NCBI GenBank assembly: GCA_029204225.1
Contig: CM055108.1
Span: forward strand, 8,986,601 to 9,050,600
Direction: 5' to 3'
DNA: 64,000 nucleotides
DNA from: Diphasiastrum complanatum
Taxonomy: Eukaryota > Streptophyta > Lycopodiopsida > Lycopodiales > Lycopodiaceae
The position numbers and the translations under genes are program-made. Each line of letters opens with the position of its first letter. The first letter of the stretch is position 1. Below the pieces are notes generated by a model. The model did not search any database. It saw only the letters and a list, made by a program, of their open reading frames with translations, and had not been told where the DNA came from. Positions 33,279 to 44,679 of this stretch are shown here, piece by piece.

Positions 33279-35384
33279 CTATGAAGATTTGAGGATTGAT
33301 CTTGGTATAACTCCAAGATTAGATCTATGCTTGATGAAAGCACTTTTGCTCATAGGCTTGGTGAGTAGATCGGCAATACAAGAGGACGAGTTGACATGCT
33401 CCAAATAGATTTCTCCTCCAATAAGCTTTTCTCTCACAAAATGGTGTGCCACTTCTATGTGCTTGCTTCTTGCATGAAATATGGGATTATTGGCAAGAGC
33501 TTGGGCCGAGATGTTATCACACTTGATCATTGGTAGATCATCCTCCTTGATGCACTTTAGTTCCATTAATAATCTCTTGATCCAAAGCACTTCTTTGGTA
33601 GTTGTAGTGAGTGCTTTGTACTCGGCCTCACATGAAGAGAGAGATATAGTATCTTGCTTTTTGGAAAGCCAAGATATTAGATTGCCTCCAAGAAAGATAG
33701 TGTCTTCACTTTTATAGAGTAGACCATAATCACAAGATGAAGATACATATCTTAGAATCCTCTTGGCCATCTTCCAATGATGGATCTTAGGATCTTGCAT
33801 AAATTGACTCAATTTGTGCACACAAAAACTAAGATCGGGCCTAGTAATGGTAAGCCAAATCAAGGAGCCTACAAGACTCCTAAAAAGTGTGATGTCCTCA
33901 AAGGATCTTTCATCACCTTTATTAGGATCTTTTACAATTTGCTCCATTGGAGTATCTATGCTCTTAGAATTTTCCATATGGAATTTTTTCAACATAGAGT
34001 GAGCATATCTAGATGGGCATATAAAGACATGATTTTCATAAAAATCAATTTCTAGGCCTAGGATGTAATGTATCTCTCCTAGATCTTGCATTTTAAACTC
34101 ACATCCAAGTTCTAGCTTGGTTTCATCAACTAGCCTGATACAACTTCCACAAAGAATAATGTCATCAACATAAATTAGAAGAATGACAATATTGTTATCA
34201 ACAAACTTTAGATACATGGAAGGATCATAGTCACTAAGAGTAAATCCTAGTGAGATAAGAAAAGAGTTGAGTCTTGAATACCATGATCTTGGTGCTTGCT
34301 TGAGTCCATAAAGACTTTTGAAGAGCAAGCACACTTTGGACTCATCCTTGATGAATCCTTGAGGTTGTTCCATATAGATCTCCTCCTCAAGATAACCATT
34401 TAGAAAAGCATTGGATACATCTAATTGGAACACCTTCCACTTGAAAAAACAAGCAAGAGAAATAAGAATTCTTACTGTCACCAACTTTGCAACGGGTGCA
34501 AAGGTCTCCTCATAATCAAGACCATGGATTTGAGCAAATCCTTTGGCACATAATCTTGCTTTATGCTTGTTGATGGTGCCATCATGATTGAACTTGATCC
34601 GAAATACCCACTTGCAACCAATCACATGCTTGTTGGAAGGAGGATCCACAAGCTCCCAAGTATTGTTGGTGATCAATGCATCATACTCTTGCTTCATGGC
34701 ATCATACCACTCCTTGGTATTGAGTGCCTCTTGTACATTCTTTGGCTCTTCATGAGAGACATAAAAAACATAATTAGTGGAATCAAGATCCACTTGTTTG
34801 GCTTTGTCAACATATGAGAGCCTCTTAGGCTCGGATCTATCTCTCATGGATCTTCTTGGTGAAAAAATCCAAGAAGAGTCTTCTTCAAATCTCGACCCCA
34901 TCACATCATGATTGTCTTCAAAATCAATAATTGATGATGCATCCATCAATTTCTTGATCTCGGCCTCTTCAAATGATGAGTGTTGATCTTCATGAAAGAC
35001 AACATCTCTACTTTCAATAACTTGAGAAGTAGAGAGTATAAAGACTCTATAGGCCTTCTTGGTGGATGAGTATCCAACCATGATCCCTTTGCATGCACTA
35101 GGATCTTCCTTCTTCCTTGTTTCCAAGGGAATATGGACAAAGCATAAGCATTCAAAAACTCTAAGGTGATCAACCTTAGGCTTCTTCAAAAATAAGACTT
35201 CATATGGTGACTTTCCTCCAAGAGCTATATGTGGGAGCCTATTGCAAAGATAATTTGCACAATTAATGGCTTCTCCCCAAAAATCTTTGGTCAAAGATGC
35301 CTCAATTCTCATAGATTTTGCACATTCACATAGAGATCTATTCTTTCTCTCGGCCACTCCATTTTGAGATGGAGAGTAGCACAA
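33279..35384 (-). pseudogene. Copia pol, second frame: integrase end, reverse transcriptase, RNase H
   Basis: A 701-residue open frame. It opens with the integrase Glu motif NGVAERKNRSL, then CANYLCNRLPH and the post-core region. Reverse transcriptase follows with CKWVFRIKF, LDVSNAFLNG (first Asp) and LLIYVDDIILCG. RNase H lacks about 24 residues at 33693-33698: the sequence goes from LLYKSEDTI straight to FLGGNLISWL, removing the SDSDFAGD-type segment with the first catalytic aspartates. The later RNase H motifs (SCEAEYKAL, CDNISAQ, HARSKHIEVAHHFVRE) remain. The deletion keeps the frame. The upstream part of the polyprotein is in another frame (35338-37194). Confidence 0.9.
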
Positions 35385-37194
35385 GAAAACTCTCTTTTAA
35401 TGCCTTCAAGCTCAAAAAATCTTTAAATTTATTGGATATATATTCACCACCTCCATCACTTCTAAGAGCTTCAATCTTGAATGAGAATTGCTTCTCTACA
35501 TAAGCTTTGAAAATAAGGAAATGATCAAACACCATAGATTTTGAAGCAAGAAGATATATCCAAGTGAATCTTGTGTAATCATCAATGAAAGTAACAAAAC
35601 AAGTGGCTCCTCCCTTGCTGGTAGTTGATGAGAAATGCACATCCGAGTGGATTAACTCCATAGGATGCTTGCTTTTGATAGAAGATCTTGTAAATGGCTT
35701 TTTGTGAGATTTAGCAATAGCACAAGCCTCACAAGGCTTGATCTTCTTGGAGAATGACTTTGGCAAGCCAATAGCTTTGGATTTTTTGATCATAGAGAGC
35801 ATGGATTTGTAGTTGGGATGTCCCAACCTCCTATGCCATAATTCCTCCATAGAGAGCTTGTTCACAAGAGCAACATTACAAGCATTCACATACTCATTTG
35901 GATCTAGTTTATAGATGCCACCAAATCTAGATCCTAATGCAAGTATCTCATCATTCTTCTTGATAGTGCAAGTATCAACATTGAATTTTACATCAAGGCC
36001 ATTATCAAGCAATTGGCCAACACTAATAAGATTCTTGGTAAGCTTAGGTACATAAAGATTTCTAGAGAGAGAAAGAACTTTAGAGGATGCAAGCTTCAAG
36101 AAAATGTTCCCTATGCCTTCAATAGGACATTCAAAATCATTTGCAGTGTATATTGATTTCTTCACTCCATCATAAGGTGCAATAGAAGAGAAAGAGTCCT
36201 TGGAGCTACACATATGTGAAGAGGCTTCACTATCAATATACCATAGGCCGTCCTTCTTGAAAGGAGTAGATGAGAAACTAGAGACCATAAGAGATCCCTC
36301 TCCATCACTTGCAATAGTGTCTTCCTTCTCATTGGTAATATTGGCTTGCTTGAGTTGATTCTTCTTTTTGAAGCAATTGGTGGCATAATGACCTTTCTTG
36401 CCACAATAAAAGCACTTGATCTTCTTCTTCTTCTTGAGCTTAAATGATGAAGCATTAGAGGAATCATCTTCCTCCTCATCTTTGTCTTTGGATTTGACTT
36501 TGTCCTTGCTTGAGGATTGTTGATGTTGGTTCTTGCTCCTCTCTTTGTGCTTATCCTTGGCAAAGAGAGCTTTGCCATCATTATGAGTGAGAGAAAGCTT
36601 GTCCATCCTCAAGAGCTTGTACTCTTGTCTTGATTCTTCTGAAATTAGCACACTTTGGAGAGCCTCCAAACTTGGTAGCTCCTCCTTAATGGCATAGGAT
36701 TGGACAAGGTTATCAAATTCACTTCTCAAGCCATTGAGAATGACTTGAACTAGCTCATTTTGATTGATGGAATCACCAATGCAAGCAAGCTCTCTATGAA
36801 TATCTTTTACTCTCAAAACATAACTAGATGCACTCTCATCACTCTTTTGGCTACTTTGAAAGATTTGATTCCTAAGAGTGAGAAGCCTAGAGGTATTCTT
36901 AGCCTCATAGATAGTCTTGAGACAATCCCAAGCTTCTTTGGCTGTTGTACAAGTACCTATCTCCCTCAATATCTCATTAGAGACATTCATCTTAATGTAG
37001 TGGAGAGCCATCGTAGCTCTCTTTTTGTATTTTTTAACCTCTTGAAGAACTTGTGGTTCTTCTTCAAGGCCAAGAACTATGTCCATCACGTCTTGAAGGA
37101 TCAAGATGGACTCCATCCTCATTTTCCAAATTGAATAATTTGAAGTGATCAATCTTTCACTTGGTTCCAACAAGGATGAACCCATTGAAGACAT
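35338..37194 (-). pseudogene. Copia gag-protease-integrase, first frame
   Basis: The open frame reaches 37248, but the second Met at 37194 (MSSMGSSLLEPSER) aligns with gag starts of the other copies, so I prefer it. gag spans roughly the first 230 residues; a zinc knuckle CFYCGKKGHYATNC follows a Lys-rich run. The protease motif reads D-S-E (36226-36234) instead of D-S-G. Integrase has LWHRRLGHPNY, CEACAIAKSH, LIHSDVHFSS, FIDDYTRF and LRSDGGGEYIS, the usual Asn of SDNGG being Gly. The frame then shifts near 35390, before the catalytic Glu, which is in the next frame. Confidence 0.9.
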
Positions 37195-37938
37195 TTGAAG
37201 TGAAGAAAACTCAAATGATGAACAATAAATGTTGTTACACACTTTCAATAGGATCCAATAATTGAGTACTATCTCCTCCTATGAAAGATCTTACAACAAT
37301 TTGTGAATTGATTCTCACTAGCTACTCAAATCTCTCTAAAACAAGATCTATTTCACATCAAATGATGGAGTATAGGCAAAGTTAGGATCTAATACTCTTA
37401 GCACGTGTGAAATACACTAAGAAACCAAATTTGACTCAAATACAATGATATTGCATGAAACAAAATGGCTAAGATCTCAAAACAGTGTCTAGATCACATA
37501 TAGATGAGATTGGCAAGCATACAACTGTGATTTTGGATCAACCAAGCAATCTCTTGACCAAACCAAATGTGTCCACCCAGGTCTAGGTTCCCTACCTAAC
37601 CCTCTTCAAAATCTTATAACTTTTGATTGGCTCAACCAAATGGAATGAAACTGATTGCAACAAAAACTAGACAAAAATAGCTTCAAAACAAGCTATCAAG
37701 CAAGATAAATGGATCAAACATGAGAGAAAACTTCCAAACTGAAATTGGATGTTCCTCACACGTGTCTGATCACCTGATTTCGTACAGTACCAGGTCAGAC
37801 CCAATCAATGTCCTTTTGATCTCTTTTGATCCAAGATTGAACAAGATAGCTAGGAAAATGGGCCTTGACAACTTCTAGCTCAAGATTGATGAAAATTTTT
37901 TCACTTAGATGGATCAAAATGCATGGTAACCTTAGGTA
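37195..37938 (-). other. 5' leader of the young copia element
   Basis: Non-coding DNA between primer site and gag. Contains GCACGTGTGA (37401-37410) and TCACACGTGT (37746-37755), partial forms of the palindrome seen in the LTRs. Confidence 0.6.
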
Positions 37939-37951
37939 GGCTCTGATACCA
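37939..37951 (-). promoter_or_regulatory. Primer-binding site, initiator-Met tRNA
   Basis: Minus strand TGGTATCAGAGCC directly adjoining the LTR end. Confidence 0.9.
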
Positions 37952-38704
37952 TGTTGAATTTCACACGTGTGGACTGTCCACTACATGTACTTCTGATCTC
38001 CTAAGGTGTGTAGATGCACCAAGATCAAGACTAGATTGAGATTCAAGATCAATCTTGAATCCTATGGCAAAAAGACACTACTACATGCATTCAATCACTT
38101 CCAACTCTCACTCACACGTGTGGGAAGTATTCAAAAAATAATCCAAGTAAAAACAAGCTGCTCTCCTCGTATAGAGAGAGAAAATGCATCAAGAGCTCTC
38201 GGGTAGAGAGAGAAAATGCATCAAGAGCTCTCCGGTAGAGAGAGAAAGCTAGAAATCCAATAACTCACAAAATCCATGAAATCACCAAATCAATTGACTT
38301 CAAAATGAGGAGTACAATGATACTAGTAGGTCCACGAGCTACCACTATGCTTAACTATGATTGGACCATATTTTGTCACCTCTTGATCCTATTGGATCAT
38401 TGATCTATGCACCTCTTAATTCTATTGGACTATATTCAAGCACACCTCAATTTCCTATTGGACCTCACAAGGTTCCACCTCTATATCCTATTGGACCTCT
38501 TGGAATTCATCAAACAAAAACTTTACACTTGTCTACACTCAAATTAGCAAGTGTTTAGCCTCTTACTCTATTTTGGCTCAATAGTGGCATTACAAGTGGA
38601 AATGCATAATTTGCCATCCTATCAACATCCTACACCTAGATGCTTGATGTAAAAAACATAAGACCCCTATATCTAACATAGATAATCTTTTTCAATTCTT
38701 CACA
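37952..38704 (-). repeat. Copia 5' LTR (753 bp)
   Basis: Nearly identical to 32491-33260; lacks 16 bp present in the 3' copy near 33160-33175. CACACGTGTG at 37962-37971 and 38113-38122. Confidence 0.9.
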
Positions 38705-39868
38705 CTTACTAGATCTTGAGGTAGATCTATTGTAAGGCAGACTATGTGACTTAGATAAAGCACAATGAGCACATACATGACTGATTCTTGTAAGAGATTT
38801 AGGAAGACCAATGACTACTTCCCTTTTTGCCATAATTATTAAAGCCTTGAAGTTGAGATGCCCCAACCTCTTATGCCAAACCTCTTGACTTGTCAATTAC
38901 ATCTTGGTTAACAACAATGCAAGCATCAAGTTTGAACAATCTACCTTGCCTTTTCTCTCTTGCAATTAAGACTTCTTTCTTTCTTATCAAGCAAGCATTT
39001 CCAACAAATTCCACCTGTAGACCCTTGTTAATCATTTGACTTACACTGAAAAAATTCCTAGTTATTGATGGTATGAACAAAAAATTCTTCAAGTTGAAAT
39101 TTCTATTTGTGGAAAGTGAAAGAGGAATTGTACCAATGCCCTTGATGGTACACTCACCATCATTTGGAGTGTAGATGACTTTCTTTTCACCTTCATAAGT
39201 CAATAAAGAAGAGAAATACTCTTTATGATTTGTTATATGAGAACCAGCACCACTATCAATCCACCATGGATCAATGTCACCTTCATTTGACAACAAACTT
39301 GAAGACATCACAAAGAAATCATCATTTTGTTCAACATCATCATCATCTAGAGTAAGATTTCCTTGCTTTTCTCCTTGATCTCTCTTTTTCTTTTAACATA
39401 CATTAGCAAAGTGTCCTTTCATTTCACAATAAATACACTTAAGCTAAGACTTGTCCTTCTTCTTACCACCAAAAGATGATGCCTCACCTTGATCCAAGTT
39501 GCCTTGCTTCTTGAGTCCCTTACCTTTGCTTTTGCCTTTGCCTTTGCCCTTAGAGAACAATGCCTCTTCTCTTCCTTGGGTTGAAATGGCTCCTACTCTT
39601 GCCTATAGCATATGTTCTTCAACCACCAAGACCTCTTCCAAGTCCTCCACACTTGGCAATGTCTTTTGGATGGCAAAACTTTGCACAAGTTTAGCATGAT
39701 TATCTAGCAATCCATTGAGTATTACTTGTACAAGCTTAACTTCTTTAATGTTATCATCAATACATGCTAGATCATCATTTAAGGTTTTGACTCTTAAATT
39801 AAGGTATGAGCACTTTCCCCTTCCTTTTGGATACATTGGAAGATTTGTCTTCTTAAAGTATGAGCACT
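38705..39868 (-). pseudogene. Ty1/copia gag-protease-integrase relic (host of the young insertion)
   Basis: Minus strand: gag from the 39868 break (a LRRQIF-like run) through VKTLNDDLACIDDN and VQSFAIQKTLPSVEDL; a degenerate zinc-knuckle region near 39390-39440 with a stop; protease WWIDSGAGSHIT (intact D-S-G) near 39262; the segment to LFKLDACIVVNQ; integrase zinc site EVWHKRLGHLNF and CAHCALSKSH. It is cut on the left by the young copia (resuming at 32490) and on the right by a plus-strand LTR at 39869. Confidence 0.9.
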
Positions 39869-40481
39869 TGTGAAAAATGTCAACTAGCTTAGTTGGTCTA
39901 ATTTGGCAATTTGGAGGCCAAAATGAAATTTCAACTTACAAATACATTTCTTAATGTCAATAAGGCCTAAAAATAGTTTTCTTACTATTTTTAGCAAGTA
40001 TATAAGTGGATAAGGTCAAGTTTAGACCTACTTCTATTGGCTAGTTGAGGTACATTGGTGAAGTACCTAGAAGTTGCTATTTTAGGGCAAGTGGCCAAGT
40101 GACATTATGGTTGCTATAAATATCTGTGCCAACGTGGAAAAATTATTATCATGTTCTCATTTTGTATGGAGAACTTTTCTCTTTTGATTCTATGTCCACC
40201 TTTGTCATATTTCTCATGATATCTTGAGTTCTAATATGTAGAATGTGATTTTTCTTGTTGTGCTTGGATTCACACGTGTGAAAGATAGTGTACTAATGAT
40301 GTTGGACAGATAGGTACAATACTATATCAGCTATCAATAATTTAAATCAGATCTTCATGTATTTCCAAGTTCTAGCATGGTAGGTGCATGATTTCTAGCT
40401 TGTAGATGAATCAAAATGTGCAACGAATTTTGGCAAAGATCTAATGATTCATTAAGCATGTTTTGGATCTGATTATTCACA
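39869..40481 (+). repeat. Copia 5' LTR (613 bp)
   Basis: Starts TGTGAAAAATGTCAAC, ends TTATTCACA. TATA box CTATAAATA at about 40114-40122 and the palindrome TTCACACGTGTGAA at 40269-40282, about 150 bp downstream, the same spacing as in the LTR at 19717. Inserted into the gag of the 38705-39868 relic. Confidence 0.85.
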
Positions 40482-40493
40482 TGGTATCAGAGC
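40482..40493 (+). promoter_or_regulatory. Primer-binding site, initiator-Met tRNA
   Basis: TGGTATCAGAGC immediately after the LTR. Confidence 0.9.
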
Positions 40494-41417
40494 AGGTTGC
40501 AGGCTAAAGTTGGTGGATTTGCCAAATCTAGAGATGGATTTGAGGGTGCCATCAATTCTATGTGGAGTTGGAGACGTTTCTATCTCAAATCAAGCATTTT
40601 CAAGTGTAGAAAGTGGATCTTTGTGATCCTAGCTTCACTTTAGGTCAAATCACCTGGAGTACGCCAATTTTTGAATTCACTTACTGGAATGTGGAGACAA
40701 ATATGCTCATGATTGTGGATGTTGCATTCTATTAGTAGATGTATCAAGATCTAGCTTTTGCATATAGCTTTCGCTTGATTCAAGATTTGGAATTTTTAAG
40801 AAAACCCTAAAGTTGAGAGGAGGGAGTTTTCAAGGGTGTATTTCAATCTTAGGAGAGTGAAAAAGTTTATTAGATTGTGAGTAGATTAAGTGTGATCAAG
40901 ATATAATCAATTCTATGTGCTAGATTTGCTAGAAGAGAGAAAAAGAGAGACTAGATTGCATTAGAGGAGTTACAAACTCCAAAAGGTCCGTCTAAGAAAT
41001 GCCACGCATGACCAAAAAAAATTGCTGGATTTTGAAAATCCGATGGACTTTCAGGTCCAGTCTAGTTTAACCTTACCAATAATGTGTAATTAACATGAGA
41101 CTATTATGAAGCATGCTACTACGACTTCAAGAACCTATGATGCTCATTTAATAACTTCTTCAAATTTGAAACTGAGATTGTGTCCCTTGTTTTAACAGGT
41201 GAGAGAATAAACATAGAATATCGAAACACCATGAAAGAATAGTATCTAATTTATTTTGATTTGTCACTTGATATTTGTGGAGATGTCTCAGTTTCATCTA
41301 CATATTGTTCTCCCTATCGAGAACGATCAGATATCCAAAAGAGGAGTAGTGAAAGGATCTATAGTTTCTCCACTTGATATTATCACTCACAAAGTCAACC
41401 AAAAACGAAACTACGAT
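40494..41417 (+). other. Leader of the 39869 element, then unidentified DNA
   Basis: Non-coding; similar in character to other copia leaders up to about 40985. No gag follows, so the element is truncated. From about 40986 the sequence changes character and resembles nothing else here. Confidence 0.45.
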
Positions 41418-41430
41418 TGGTATCAGAGCC
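41418..41430 (+). promoter_or_regulatory. Possible second primer-binding site
   Basis: TGGTATCAGAGCC is an exact match to the initiator-Met type. An LTR ending just upstream is not defined by TG...CA, so the owner element is unknown. Confidence 0.45.
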
Positions 41431-42939
41431 AATTCTAAGCATGTTTTGCCATTAATTTGGGCTCAAATTAAAATTCTAATTGTGTGGGATTTTTTTCGTT
41501 GTGTGATACAGAATCTCAACATTTTTTTGGAGGAATCAATGGAGTAAGCAACAAGTGGTTTAAACTAAAATTCCTCTTCCCAAGAATCACTTTTTTGAGG
41601 TGTAATCAGTTGTGTGGTATGTGCACTACTAGGTATACAATTGATTCAGTTATTAAGCACTTCAAATCAATATTTAGGAGGTAAGATTTCAATTTTTTTG
41701 AACAACTTAAGTTGTCGTTTACTCCATTAGTAGCACTTTTTCTTTATCAATGGCTTCATTAAGAGATTATGTTGGTTTTTTATGGCTTCTTGTTGATCAC
41801 ATAATAGTCTTTATGTGGTTGTTTTTGGGCTATCTTTTGCTTTGTCAATTGAGATGGATTTGGCTTAAAATCCATTAAAGTAGAGAAAGATAATCAATCA
41901 GTTTCTAATCTCTTGTTGTGAGTGTTGGTGATTTCTTGCAAGGTTAGCATGGCAGTTTTTTGGTGATTTACAGAACTATGCTGTGGTTTTTGCAAACTAA
42001 CTTTTTTTGCAGGCTTGTGTGAGTCAATAAAGCCATCATAATGATGGTATGGTGTGGTGACCTAGTCGTTATAGATTTCCACAAAGTCAATGAATTAAGT
42101 AGTATAAAAGGTTGATCGTTTCCCAAGAGAGAATAATCTCATCTTTTGTATAATAAGTGTACGAATGAAAGTAAATGGATCGGAATGTGTAATATTCACG
42201 ATGAATACTACAACAACATATCTGGATATCCAAAGATATTTAGATAAATTGGCATCTAGGAACACCAATGATGAAACGATTTGGTCAAGGTCTGTGGTTA
42301 TAAATATTACTTTATCTTCCAAGATCTTCGGATATTAGTTAAGCAATCAGATCAGAATAACTAGCAAATAGATTCATCAAACAGAATCACATTGGCTAAA
42401 GATTCCTCTTAATCAAACATAGAGAATAAGTTCTTATCAAAGGAAGCTAACAAAACAGAACATCAAATAAGTTCCTTATCTGAACACATAGCTCATTTAG
42501 AATTGAAAGAAGTTCTGATAAAGGTTATGCTTAACAGCTTCGGCTAATTCCCTGCACTCATTAGTCAAAATTGTTGCTTGCTAGTGATGCCTAAAAATCT
42601 GCGTTAGAGTGGCTGAAATTCAATAAAACATGAGAAATGTGTGTGACACAAACAAGGCAGTATCACAAACAAACAAAACAATATTAGAAACAATCATATA
42701 GAGTGTGTTCGCTCAATTGATAAGAAGTAATATAGTAAAAGATGGCAGAGGGAAGAATGCTTGAGCTATCGAAACTTGTTCTTCTCTCTCTATTGATACT
42801 CAGAACTGTGCAAATTTGTAAGTACAATGGCACGAAGTGTCATCCTTATAGGAACAATCCTCGGCCTCAATGTAATGTGGGATCATGAGGCTCCACATAT
42901 CTTCTTCCTCAGCTATGCAACGGCTCGCAAAAAATTTAT
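41431..42939. other. AT-rich DNA, no gene recognised; possible LTR remnant
   Basis: No coding homology found. 42560-42900 has LTR-like traits on the minus strand (CCTATAAGGATGAC TATA-like site near 42850 and a CTCTCTCTATTG region), but termini were not defined. Confidence 0.35.
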
Positions 42940-43272
42940 TTACATCCTTCTTTGTCGCTTTCTGCTGGCTGGCTTGCTATGAAAGATAGCCTTAGCTCGG
43001 GCTTCATTCTCTTCATTAACTTGCTCCAAGGTCATCCTTTTGTAGCGAGGAATTAATTATTCTTCTGGTTGTAATCTTCCTGAAATGACAGATTGGGATA
43101 TCCTCCCATTTCTTGATTCCCCACTGGTGTGAGAGGGTTATCAATCAATGTGTTGTTTACAAGATGCTTGTACCAACTATCCTCAGAAAGGATTTCAGAT
43201 ATCTCAGCAGAAGGGACAGTTAGTGAGAGGGCATCATATGTATATTTTGGAAATTTTTCTTTAATGTACAGT
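42940..43272 (-). pseudogene. Coding-like block of unknown family
   Basis: On the minus strand two consecutive frames look like real protein: a first with KFPKYTYDALSLTVPSAEIS, EDSWYKHLVNNTLIDNPLTP and NLSFQEDYNQKNN, a stop near 43050, and then, shifted by one frame, IPRYKRMTLEQVNEENEARA ending in a basic tail (KPASRKRQRRM) and TAA at 42940-42942. A single small indel would explain the change. No family recognised. The block ends at 43272 at the left border of a 1.4-kb insertion. It may be a C-terminal exon of a host gene or of a DNA transposon's second gene. Confidence 0.4.
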
Positions 43273-44675
43273 TGTTGCTATCTAGCACCCCCTTGCTAAC
43301 CATAAACAAATCACAAGCATACCACAACACTCCATAGCATACTCAAGATCCAAACCCTACTTATGTCTCATACCATAAGCAAGATCCAAACCTCAAGCAT
43401 ACTACCACAAGAAAGCACTCTACACACTAGTAGCAACACTAGAGCATAAGCAAAGCAAACAAGAGAGATCTCCCCCTCCCAATGGGCGCCCTACTACCCT
43501 CATATAGATGGCCCATGGACCCCTCCAATGCACTATGGAGTTCCATGCTCATCCAATGAGAGAGAGAGAAGCCTAGGGGAGTTAAAGAATCTCCAAGAGC
43601 CTCCATAGGCTTATGGAATGTCAAGAGACTCCTTCCATAACCTATGACTCTTTAAATGCCTTTCTTGTGAGAGTTGGAAACTCAATGGACACTTTAGAAG
43701 GGCGCCCTCCTACTAGGTCCCATTGCCCAAGTTGTGCAAGTATACTTTGGTCCTAGACCAATAAAGTGATATGGTTCAAGGTTGAGGCCCAAGGTTTAGA
43801 AAAATAGTCATCCAATGACTTTCTAACACCTCTCTAGGTTCCATACCTCCATCCAAGGCATAGACACCTACCTGCCCTTAACCAAGGACACTAGTACATT
43901 AATTTAAGGCACCTATCCTTAATACTAAGGGTATCCCTTATCCAAGGGTCACGTGACTCCATATCTCCAACTAAGGTATAGTCACTTGCATGCCCTTATC
44001 CAAGGGCACATACCCTTAATCCTAAGGGTACCTTGCCATTTAGCCCCCAACACTAAATGGACTATTAGGGGTCTAAAGTACTGCTAGTTACATAGGTATG
44101 TAACAGATTCTGTTTTCATAAGTTCATTAGAGATGCCCCGAGTAAGTGTAAGTTCTTTGATACACTTGTCACCCTCCATAGGCTTATGGAATGTCAAGAG
44201 ACTCCTTCCATAACCTATGACTCTTTGAATGCCTTTCTTGTGGGAGTTGGGGACTCAATGGACACTTTAGAAGGGTGCCCTCCTACTAGGTCCCATTGCC
44301 CAAGTTGTGCAAGTATACTCTGGTCCTAGACCAGTAAAGTGATATGGTTCAAGGTTGAGGCCCAAGGTTTAGAAAAATAGTCATCCAATGATTTTCTAAC
44401 ACCTCACTAGGTTCCATACCTCCATCCAAGGCATAGACATCTACCTGCCCTTGATCAAGGACACTAGTACCTTAATCTAAGGCACCTACCCTTAATAGTA
44501 AGGGTACCCCTTATCCAAGGGTCACGTGACCCCATACCTCCAACTAAGGTATAGTCACTTGCCTGCCCTTATCCAAGGGCACATACCCTTAATCCTAAGG
44601 GTACATTGCCATATAGCCCCCAACACTAAATGGACTATCAGGGGTCTAAAGTACTGCTAGTTACATAGGTATGTA
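43273..44675. mobile_element. 1.4-kb insertion with 5-bp flanking repeat ACAGT
   Basis: ACAGT occurs at 43268-43272 and 44676-44680. The block between starts TGTTGCTATC and ends TAGGTATGTA; TG...TA is a known non-canonical LTR end pair. It has no coding capacity. Inside, a 507-bp sequence is present twice (43600-44106, 44173-44679). It could be a solo LTR with an internal duplication or another non-autonomous element; orientation is not determined. Confidence 0.45.
43600..44106. repeat. 507-bp direct repeat, copy A
   Basis: Begins CCTCCATAGGCTTATGG and ends CATAGGTATGTAACAG. Contains a run of mini inverted repeats such as CCCTTATCCAAGGG, CCTTAATACTAAGG and CCTTAATCCTAAGG, plus CACGTGAC. Confidence 0.9.
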
Positions 44676-44679
44676 ACAG
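44173..44679. repeat. 507-bp direct repeat, copy B
   Basis: Same length as copy A with about 20 or so scattered substitutions; separated from A by a 66-bp spacer (44107-44172). The near-palindrome GTTACATAGGTATGTAAC ends both copies. Confidence 0.9.

Larger units (their letters stand above)
32491..38704 (-). mobile_element. Young, full-length Ty1/copia element, 6214 bp
   Basis: Reads right to left: 5' LTR 37952-38704, primer site, leader, gag-pol, polypurine tract, 3' LTR 32491-33260. Perfect 5-bp target duplication CTTAC (32486-32490, 38705-38709). The LTRs differ by only a handful of substitutions, one 1-bp indel and one 16-bp indel, so insertion is recent. Coding lesions (protease Gly to Glu, integrase frameshift, RNase H deletion) mean it probably could not have moved on its own proteins. 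Confidence 0.95.

Noticed and set aside
42095-42322. 75-residue minus-strand frame
   Set aside because: Short, in AT-rich non-coding DNA, with no recognisable feature.
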